Below, one piece after another: positions 8,180 through 14,708 of a DNA stretch of 64,000 nt. Numbering within the stretch: position 1 is the first letter of the stretch; every line of letters starts with the position of its first letter. A program made the position numbers and the translations under genes. This DNA is from JAGVPT01 sp964439265 (GTDB lineage: Bacteria; Bacteroidota; Ignavibacteria; UBA10030; UBA8401). The DNA is taken from the NCBI GenBank assembly GCA_964439265.1, contig CAYTOA010000021.1, positions 3,600 to 67,599 on the forward strand. The letters run 5' to 3'. The notes under the pieces are model-generated. The model was given only the letters and a program-made list of their open reading frames with translations. It was not told the origin of the DNA and ran no database searches.

Positions 8180-9742
8180 ATGAAGAAAGTCATTATCACT
8201 GCAGTTGTGAGCGTCGTCGTAGGATTAGGTGTTGGTTGGTTAGTTTTTCATTCCGGCGCAAACGGTGATGGTTCGAAAGAACGCAAGATCCTCTACTACC
8301 AGGATCCTATGAATCCACAAATAACTTCTCCAACGCAGAAGAAGTCTTCGGATGGAATGGACTTTGTACCCGTTTACGGGAAACAATCTGACATATCGAG
8401 TGAGAAAAAAATCGCGTATTACAAAGACCCGATGCACCCTTGGTATACATCCGATAAGCCGGGAAAAGCTCCCGATTGCGGAATGGAACTCGTCCCAGTG
8501 TATGAGGGCGAAAATGATGCAAAAGGAATTAAGATTGACCCTGTAACCATCCAAAATATCGGCGTGAAAACCGAAGTCGCTGAAAACAGGAAGCTCAACA
8601 AGACAATCCGGGCTACCGGCAAGGTCGATTATGATGAGACAAAAGTTTACTCCGTGACGACCAAGATCATGGGATATGTGGAACAACTTTATGTCGACTA
8701 TACCGGGAAGACTGTCCACAAAGGCGAGGTGTTAATGGATCTTTACAGTCCTGAACTGGTCACGACACAACAGGAATATCTCCAGGCGATTCACTATAAA
8801 AAAGAACTAGAAAAGAGCAGCGTAGAAGAGGCGCACAAAGGAGCAGAAGATCTGGTCCAAAGCGCTAAGCAACGCCTTCTCAATTGGGATATTCCGGAAA
8901 GCGAAATAGAGGCTCTCGAAGAGCGTGGGACGCCAAAGAAAACGATGACCATTGTTTCCCCAGTGGACGGTATCGTGATGGAAAAAATGGTTATGAAGGG
9001 ACAAAACGTTATGGCAGGAACGACGCTGTACAAGATTGTCAACCTTTCGACCGTGTGGATTCTTGCAGACGTCTATCAATTTGAGCTTCCGTGGCTGAAG
9101 GCAGGACAACCGGCGAAGATCGAACTGTCATATCTTCCCGGCAAAACGTTCAAAGGTACTGTGAACTACATCTTTCCTTACCTCAACATGGAAACAAAAA
9201 CGGTTCAAGTTCGAATTCAAGCGGCGAACACGCCAAACATAGAGTTTAAACCGGAAATGTATGTAACAGTTACGCTATCATCACCCCTGGAGATCAATGC
9301 AGTGACGGTCTCCGACCAGGCGATCATCCGTTCGGGCGAGAGGAACATTATTGTTGTTGCACTCGGCGGCGGATATTTTGATCCGCGCGACGTTACATTG
9401 GGTATAACCGCGGATGGATACACACAAGTGCTTGACGGCGTACGTGCAGGAGAAAATGTTGTTACCTCATCGCAATTCCTGATCGATTCAGAGAGCAACC
9501 TGAAAGCCGCTATTGCCCAAATGAAAGGGCATGAAGGAATGGATATGTCTAAGCCGATGGAAGAGAAACCTGATTCTTCCAATACGCATGGAGATAGCAC
9601 CACGAAAGAAATGCCGAAAGATGGCGATTCCAAACCACACGAAGGGCAAGTTTCGGAAAAAGGGCTTCAAAAGAAGAAAGCAACCGAGCAGAGGGATCAT
9701 GACATGAAAAATATGCCCGGCATGGATCACAATAACAATTGA
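8180..9742 (+). CDS. RND efflux periplasmic adaptor (CusB-like) with two heavy-metal-binding modules and a His/Met tail
   Basis: A 520-residue membrane-fusion protein. One N-terminal membrane segment (residues 5-22) is followed by two tandem heavy-metal-binding modules of the YHS-like type: residues about 37-65 (YYQDPMNPQITS...DGMDFVPVY) and 78-106 (YYKDPMHPWYTSD...PDCGMELVPVY). Only the second keeps the usual PDCGM Cys. The barrel-sandwich and beta-barrel adaptor domains follow (residues about 150-445). The last 75 residues are rich in Met, His and Lys (GHEGMDMSKPMEE, MKNMPGMDHNNN) and look like a metal-capturing tail. It should link the CusC and CusA homologues and deliver Cu(I)/Ag(I). Confidence 0.9.
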   Translation: MKKVIITAVVSVVVGLGVGWLVFHSGANGDGSKERKILYYQDPMNPQITSPTQKKSSDGMDFVPVYGKQSDISSEKKIAYYKDPMHPWYTSDKPGKAPDCGMELVPVYEGENDAKGIKIDPVTIQNIGVKTEVAENRKLNKTIRATGKVDYDETKVYSVTTKIMGYVEQLYVDYTGKTVHKGEVLMDLYSPELVTTQQEYLQAIHYKKELEKSSVEEAHKGAEDLVQSAKQRLLNWDIPESEIEALEERGTPKKTMTIVSPVDGIVMEKMVMKGQNVMAGTTLYKIVNLSTVWILADVYQFELPWLKAGQPAKIELSYLPGKTFKGTVNYIFPYLNMETKTVQVRIQAANTPNIEFKPEMYVTVTLSSPLEINAVTVSDQAIIRSGERNIIVVALGGGYFDPRDVTLGITADGYTQVLDGVRAGENVVTSSQFLIDSESNLKAAIAQMKGHEGMDMSKPMEEKPDSSNTHGDSTTKEMPKDGDSKPHEGQVSEKGLQKKKATEQRDHDMKNMPGMDHNNN

Positions 9743-9787
9743 TGCGCCGCCCTTTAGAATTGTTGGCGATAGATAACGGAGAATATA

Positions 9788-12700
9788 ATGCTGGAAAAGA
9801 TCATTGAAGCGTCTGTCCGCAACAAATTCATGGTCGTCCTTGCCGTTTTATTCCTCATCGGCCTGGGAATCTATTCGATGTTCAAGATTCCGATCGACGC
9901 GATACCGGATTTAAGCGATGTGCAAGTCATCATTTACACGACGTATGAGGGACAATCTCCGCGCATCGTTGAAGATCAGGTCACCTATCCCCTCACGACG
10001 GCTATGGTCGCTGTACCGGGTTCCAAAGTTGTGCGCGGATATTCCTTCTTCGGGTATTCGCTCGTGTATGTGATCTTTGAAGACGGAACCGACATTTACT
10101 GGGCACGAAGCCGCGTGCTTGAATACTTGAACTACGCACAGAAGCGCCTTCCGAAAGACGTCATCCCGACACTAGGTCCCGATGCAACAGGTGTGGGCTG
10201 GGTCTATGAGTACACTCTCACGTCCGACAAACGCTCGCTGCAAGAACTCCGCTCGTATCAGGACTGGTATTTGAAGTACCAATTAACTTCCGTTCAAGGA
10301 GTTGCCGAAGTTGCCAGTATCGGAGGATTTGTCAAAGAGTACCAAGTGACGGTAGATCCTACAAAACTTCTTGCCTATAACATTCCCCTCAAGATGGTAG
10401 AGATGGCGATTTCGAATTCCAACAATGATGTCGGCGGCGAAGTTGTCGAGATGGGCGAAACGGAATTCATGGTCAGAGGTTTGGGATATATCAAATCGTT
10501 GGACGATATTAACAACATTCCAGTTATGGTCGATAAGAAAAGCGGCACTCCTGTTTATGTCCGGGATATCGCTGACGTAACCATTGGACCCCTCATGCGC
10601 CGGGGGCTCGTTGAGAGCAATGGAGAAGGTGAAGTCGTTGGAGGCATCGTCGTCATGAGGTACGGCGAGAACGCACTCGACGTGATCGATAACGTGAAAA
10701 AGAAACTGGAAGTGTTAAAACAAGGCTTGCCTGAAGACGTGAAGATAACAACCGCGTACGACCGTTCATCTCTCATCGAACGAGCTATTGATACCCTAAA
10801 GGGAAAGCTCATTGAAGAAATCATCATTGTTGCCATCGTTTGCCTTATTTTTCTTCTTCACGCCCGAAGTGCATTTGTCGCAATCTTCACATTGCCGACT
10901 GCAATTCTCATGGCATTTATTGTCATGAAGTGGCAAGGCATCAATGCTAATATTATGTCTCTCAGTGGAATCGCCATTGCGATTGGAGCAATGGTGGACG
11001 CGGCCATTATCATGATTGAAAACGCCCATAAGCACATCGAGCGTGAGAATGAGAAACCGCTGGAAGAACGCCGCGACCACTGGCAGATTATTCTGGATGC
11101 ATCGAAAGAAGTCGGGCCTGCCCTCTTCTATTCTCTGCTCGTTATAACGGTTTCGTTTATTCCTGTCTTTACATTGGAGGATCAAGAGGGACGCTTGTTC
11201 CGTCCGCTGGCGTTTACAAAAACATATTCCATGGCTGCAGCAGCGATTCTCTCGATCACTATTGTTCCGGTTTTAATGGGGTTTTGGATCCGCGGCAAGA
11301 TCTTACCCGAAGACCACAATCCAATTAACCGTTTCCTTATTCGAATCTATACTCCCGTCGTTGATTTTGTTTTGCGATTCAACAAGTGGATCATCGTTGC
11401 CGCTCTTCTCATCCTGGGAGTAACATTCTTTCCATTTAGCAAGCTCGGCTCGGAGTTCATGCCTCCGCTTTACGAAGGTGATTTGCTGTACATGCCGACA
11501 ACCCTCCCGGGGATGTCGATCACGAAAGGAAGAGAGCTGCTGCAGCAGACCGATAAGATCATCCGCCAATTCCCTGAAGTGCATCATGTGTTCGGAAAAA
11601 TAGGACGGGCAGAAACTGCCACCGATCCCGCAGGACTCGATATGCTCGAAACAACGATCATGCTTAAACCCGAAAGCGAATGGCGTCCGGGCATGACTGT
11701 CCAAAAATTGATTGACGAGATGGACCAGGCAATTCAATTTCCCGGCGTAACAAATGCATGGACAATGCCGATTAAAACCCGGACAGATATGTTGAGCACA
11801 GGAATCAAGACACCCGTCGGGATAAAGATTTCGGGTCCCGATCTCAATATCTTAGAAAATATTGGGAAGGAAGTCGAAGCAATAATGCGCACTGTCCCCG
11901 GAACGCTCAGTGCCTTTGCGGAGCGGGCCGTCGGCGGCAACTATTTGGATTTCGATATCGACCGGAAGGAGGCTGCACGGTACGGCCTCACCGTTGGCGA
12001 TGTGCAGGACGTGATCCAGACGGCGATGGGGGGAATGAGTATTACGAATACCGTCGAAGGCCTGGAACGCTACCCCGTCAATCTCCGCTACAGCCGGGAG
12101 CTGCGCGACAATATCGAGGCGTTGCGGCGAGTGCTTGTTCCATCGCCAACGGGCGTTCAAATTCCTATTGGTCAACTTGCCGCCATCACAACGCGAAAAG
12201 GTCCCATGGTCATACGAAGCGAAGACACGCGGCCGAACGCGTGGGTCTATGTCGATATCAAGGACATCGACGTTGGAACGTACGTGCAGAACGCACAAAA
12301 GATCATTTCAGAAAAAATAAAACTTCCGCCCGGCTACAACATCGTATGGAGCGGAGAGTTTGAATATATGCAGCGGGCGCAACACCGATTGATGTTTGTC
12401 ATTCCATTAACCTTATTCATCATATTTATTATCATCTATCTGAATACGCGATCCCTGACAAAAGTCGCGATCGTTTTTTTGGCGGTTCCCTTTTCTCTCG
12501 TCGGAACGTTCTGGTTCCTCTATATTCTCGGATATAACCTCAGTATCGCCGTCTGGGTCGGCATTATCGCCCTGGCCGGCTTGGACGCAGAGACGGGCGT
12601 CGTCATGCTTCTCTATCTCGATCAAGCCTATAACGATTCGAAACAAAAGGGATGTATGAGGGGATTAAAGGATCTCAAAGAGGCAATTCACCATGGAGCC

Positions 12701-12940
12701 GTTAAACGCGTTCGTCCGAAGATCATGACCGCTTCCGTTATCATCGCAGGCCTTCTCCCTATTATGTGGAGCAACGGAACCGGCGCCGATGTGATGAAAA
12801 GAATAGCGGCGCCGATGGTTGGAGGTGTCGTCACATCGGTGCTCATGGAGCTTGCCATCTATCCGGTCATCTATTTCCTTTGGAAATCGCGGAGTCTCCG
12901 GAAGGAAGCAACCGTCGCCGGTCATATATTGGAGAATTGA
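9788..12940 (+). CDS. Heavy-metal RND efflux pump, CusA/CzcA family
   Basis: A 1050-residue inner membrane RND transporter with the 12-helix, two-porter-loop architecture. HME-family signatures include DAIPDLSDVQVIIYT near residue 38, the proton-relay helix GIAIAIGAMVDAAIIMIENA near residue 398, and GLDAETGVVMLLYLDQ near residue 935. TMPIKTRTDMLSTGIKTPVG is typical of the Cu/Ag branch (CusA, SilA), as are the CusC- and CusB-like neighbours with His/Met tails. It exports metal across both membranes using the proton gradient. Copper or silver as substrate is inferred from context, not proven. Confidence 0.9.
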   Translation: MLEKIIEASVRNKFMVVLAVLFLIGLGIYSMFKIPIDAIPDLSDVQVIIYTTYEGQSPRIVEDQVTYPLTTAMVAVPGSKVVRGYSFFGYSLVYVIFEDGTDIYWARSRVLEYLNYAQKRLPKDVIPTLGPDATGVGWVYEYTLTSDKRSLQELRSYQDWYLKYQLTSVQGVAEVASIGGFVKEYQVTVDPTKLLAYNIPLKMVEMAISNSNNDVGGEVVEMGETEFMVRGLGYIKSLDDINNIPVMVDKKSGTPVYVRDIADVTIGPLMRRGLVESNGEGEVVGGIVVMRYGENALDVIDNVKKKLEVLKQGLPEDVKITTAYDRSSLIERAIDTLKGKLIEEIIIVAIVCLIFLLHARSAFVAIFTLPTAILMAFIVMKWQGINANIMSLSGIAIAIGAMVDAAIIMIENAHKHIERENEKPLEERRDHWQIILDASKEVGPALFYSLLVITVSFIPVFTLEDQEGRLFRPLAFTKTYSMAAAAILSITIVPVLMGFWIRGKILPEDHNPINRFLIRIYTPVVDFVLRFNKWIIVAALLILGVTFFPFSKLGSEFMPPLYEGDLLYMPTTLPGMSITKGRELLQQTDKIIRQFPEVHHVFGKIGRAETATDPAGLDMLETTIMLKPESEWRPGMTVQKLIDEMDQAIQFPGVTNAWTMPIKTRTDMLSTGIKTPVGIKISGPDLNILENIGKEVEAIMRTVPGTLSAFAERAVGGNYLDFDIDRKEAARYGLTVGDVQDVIQTAMGGMSITNTVEGLERYPVNLRYSRELRDNIEALRRVLVPSPTGVQIPIGQLAAITTRKGPMVIRSEDTRPNAWVYVDIKDIDVGTYVQNAQKIISEKIKLPPGYNIVWSGEFEYMQRAQHRLMFVIPLTLFIIFIIIYLNTRSLTKVAIVFLAVPFSLVGTFWFLYILGYNLSIAVWVGIIALAGLDAETGVVMLLYLDQAYNDSKQKGCMRGLKDLKEAIHHGAVKRVRPKIMTASVIIAGLLPIMWSNGTGADVMKRIAAPMVGGVVTSVLMELAIYPVIYFLWKSRSLRKEATVAGHILEN

Positions 12941-13071
12941 AGGGACCTTGCAATAAACACAGGCACGGTGCAATCTGTGCCTTACATGGAACTTACTCTT
13001 GCATCATGGCGTTCTGTTTTATACTATATGACGTCTAACTACGATTGTTTGTCACTTTTCAAATGGAACCT

Positions 13072-13296
13072 ATGAAGAAGTATCTCTCATTGCTGACGTT
13101 TCTGCTATTCGTGCTGACTGCCGTTCCCTTTTCAGCATCTACGTTTGCCAAGGGCAAGAAAGCAACAGCACACAAACACTCGGACAAAAGTTCCTGCTGC
13201 TGCGACATAAAGAGCACGAAAAGAGATAAACAAAACGATCGTAGTAAAATGAATCCAAAAACAGTCGATGATAATAAAGCTTCACAGGCAAAATAA
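13072..13296 (+). CDS. Small exported His/Cys-rich protein of the copper island
   Basis: A 74-residue protein: signal peptide MKKYLSLLTFLLFVLTAVPF, then a short Lys-rich mature part with HKHSDKSSCCCDIKS, a possible soft-metal site of three adjacent Cys next to two His. No family recognised. It lies between the CusA-like gene and the DUF2318 gene on the same strand. An ATG at 13063 would add three residues; the 13072 start gives a standard signal peptide. Its role is inferred from neighbours only. Confidence 0.6.
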   Translation: MKKYLSLLTFLLFVLTAVPFSASTFAKGKKATAHKHSDKSSCCCDIKSTKRDKQNDRSKMNPKTVDDNKASQAK

Positions 13297-13321
13297 ACGT
13301 TAGAAGACGCAGGGTTTCATT

Positions 13322-14002
13322 ATGAAGTGTGCTCAATGCGGGAATGATCTGAAGAGCGATGCGCTCTTTTGTCCGAGTTGTGGAACAAAAGTCAATACTC
13401 AGGTGGCACTTGCTCCAGCGCAAAAAGGCTCACTCCCTTCAGCCGCTCTTGTTACAGGGAAGAGATCGATGAGCTCGAGGGCAAAGGCAGCATATTCTGG
13501 GGTTGCTTTGCTGCTTTTACTCGGGATGGCGATCGTGTTCGTCAAAAGCCTTCCTGGAGGCGATCATCCTGTCATTAAGAATCAGCCGACTGTGTCGGAC
13601 GCACAGAGTTATGACGGAATTAAATTGACAATGAGCCCCATCCCATCCAGAGTTGAAAACGGATTCATCATAATTGCCCTCTCCGACGTCATTGAAAAGA
13701 AAATGGTCGGATTCACGTATGAGGGGAAAACAAAAACAGTTGACCTCATGGCATACATCAATCCGCAGGGGAAACTCGTTACCTCGATTGCCATGTGTGA
13801 CCCGTGCAATTCGAAGAGTTTTCACACCGAATCGCAGGAATTGGTCTGCGACAATTGCGGGACCCGTTGGAGTTTTACCAACCTCGAAGGACTGAGCGGC
13901 ACGTGTATGAAATATCCCCCCGACCCGGTCCGTAGTGAAGTTGTCGCAGGAGAAATTCGAATCAGTCAAAAAATTGTCGAAGATTGGAAATTAAGAATAT
14001 AA
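13322..14002 (+). CDS. Zinc-ribbon plus DUF2318-type Cys-rich membrane protein
   Basis: A 226-residue protein. An N-terminal zinc ribbon (CAQCGNDLKSDALFCPSC, residues 3-20) is followed by one membrane helix near residues 58-76 and a C-terminal domain with MCDPCNSKSF and CDNCGTRWSF Cys pairs, the pattern of the DUF2318 family. DUF2318 proteins are known next to iron and other metal transport genes. It sits between the copper pump and an HMA lipoprotein. Its last residues are encoded by one copy of a 17-bp direct repeat that flanks a palindromic insertion; without the insertion its reading frame would end EDWKLRT with a TGA overlapping the next ATG. Confidence 0.75.
   Translation: MKCAQCGNDLKSDALFCPSCGTKVNTQVALAPAQKGSLPSAALVTGKRSMSSRAKAAYSGVALLLLLGMAIVFVKSLPGGDHPVIKNQPTVSDAQSYDGIKLTMSPIPSRVENGFIIIALSDVIEKKMVGFTYEGKTKTVDLMAYINPQGKLVTSIAMCDPCNSKSFHTESQELVCDNCGTRWSFTNLEGLSGTCMKYPPDPVRSEVVAGEIRISQKIVEDWKLRI
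13979..13995 (+). repeat. 17-bp direct repeat, left copy
   Basis: GAAGATTGGAAATTAAG here is identical to 14116-14132. The two copies flank a 120-bp segment that carries REP-like element A. This copy encodes the C-terminal EDWKL of the DUF2318 protein. Confidence 0.9.
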
Positions 14003-14007
14003 CTTTT

Positions 14008-14106
14008 CTCGTTCCCAACGTCTCGTTGGGAGCGTTAGCTTATTTCGGTGCACTAGTTGAAGCAGAGCTTCACACAATGCGTTCCCAATCAGAGATTGGG
14101 AACGAG
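14008..14106. repeat. REP/MITE-like palindromic element A
   Basis: A 99-bp element bounded by CTCGTTCCCAA and TTGGGAACGAG. It holds three hairpins: 14010-14034 (11-bp stem with one wobble, loop TCT), 14059-14071 (GAAGC/GCTTC) and 14080-14104 (CGTTCCCAATC/GATTGGGAACG, a perfect 11-bp stem with loop AGA). It shares this three-hairpin plan with element B, 460 bp downstream. It encodes no protein and resembles REP-type elements that RAYT (Y1) transposases mobilise elsewhere. Confidence 0.85.
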
Positions 14107-14115
14107 TCGCATTTT

Positions 14116-14132
14116 GAAGATTGGAAATTAAG
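14116..14132 (+). repeat. 17-bp direct repeat, right copy
   Basis: Second copy of GAAGATTGGAAATTAAG. It now supplies the AAGGA ribosome site of the HMA lipoprotein gene. Confidence 0.9.
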
Positions 14133-14135
14133 GAC

Positions 14136-14495
14136 ATGATGAAAAAGGACATATTGGGACTTTCGTTCATCATTTTGATGCTGCTGCCTGGATGCGGAAA
14201 ATCTGTGGAAAATAAGCAAGCGATTGCTTCAAACAGCATCAACGTTGCAACTATTCAGCTCCCGACGGTGAAGTGCAAAACCTGCGTCCGCACGATAAAA
14301 AATGCTTTGGCTTCCGTCGATGGGATCGAAAGCGCGGACATCGATCTCCATTCAAAAAGCGCTTCGGTGAAGTTTATTCCCGCGAAAATGGATATCGGCA
14401 AAATTGAAATGGCGATCAGCCAGGCAGGTTATGATGCAGACAACGTTAAGCGGGATTCGGCGGCGTATGAGAATTTAGCGGAATGCTGTAAATAG
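14136..14495 (+). CDS. HMA-domain metal-binding lipoprotein
   Basis: A 119-residue protein: signal peptide with a good lipobox (LLPGC, Cys near residue 20), a short linker, then a heavy-metal-associated domain whose CxxC appears as KCKTCVRTIKNA near residue 50, followed by the usual GIESADIDLHSKSASVKF. It ends in ECCK, another Cys pair. An HMA domain on a lipoprotein would sit outside the cytoplasm and could hold Cu(I) or Hg(II), which fits the neighbouring RND pump. ATG codons at 14136 and 14139 are both possible; AAGGA is nearer the usual spacing for 14139. It was probably coupled to the DUF2318 gene by an ATGA overlap before the REP insertion. Confidence 0.8.
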   Translation: MMKKDILGLSFIILMLLPGCGKSVENKQAIASNSINVATIQLPTVKCKTCVRTIKNALASVDGIESADIDLHSKSASVKFIPAKMDIGKIEMAISQAGYDADNVKRDSAAYENLAECCK

Positions 14496-14529
14496 AATCT
14501 CTTCTCGTGCCTTAACACGTTCTTATCTC

Positions 14530-14554
14530 GTTTCCAAACTCCGTTTGGGAACGA
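14530..14554. repeat. Isolated REP-like hairpin
   Basis: CGTTTCCAAAC and GTTTGGGAACG form an 11-bp stem (one wobble) with loop TCC. It is a sequence variant of the half-units of elements A and B and precedes B by 12 bp. Confidence 0.75.
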
Positions 14555-14566
14555 CCTTTCGCCATC

Positions 14567-14653
14567 TCGTTCCCAACGTCCCGTTGGGAACGCAAATCTG
14601 AGAAGCTCCGCTTCATTCAGTACCTCGTTCCCAATCAGAGATTGGGAACGAGG
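14567..14653. repeat. REP/MITE-like palindromic element B
   Basis: An 87-bp element with the same plan as element A: perfect left hairpin CGTTCCCAACG/CGTTGGGAACG (loop TCC), middle GAAGC/GCTTC hairpin, and right hairpin CTCGTTCCCAATC/GATTGGGAACGAG (loop AGA), identical in sequence to the right hairpin of A. With the isolated hairpin it fills the 213-bp gap between the convergent HMA lipoprotein and ccmF genes, where it could also stop transcription in both directions. Confidence 0.85.
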
Positions 14654-14708
14654 TATACAAGCTATTACTTGCGAAACGAAATATCGAGCCAGGGTAAATC
14701 CACCCCGA

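Noticed and set aside
14008..14653. CRISPR array
   Set aside because: The repeated units are palindromes of unequal length without regular spacers and no cas gene is near.
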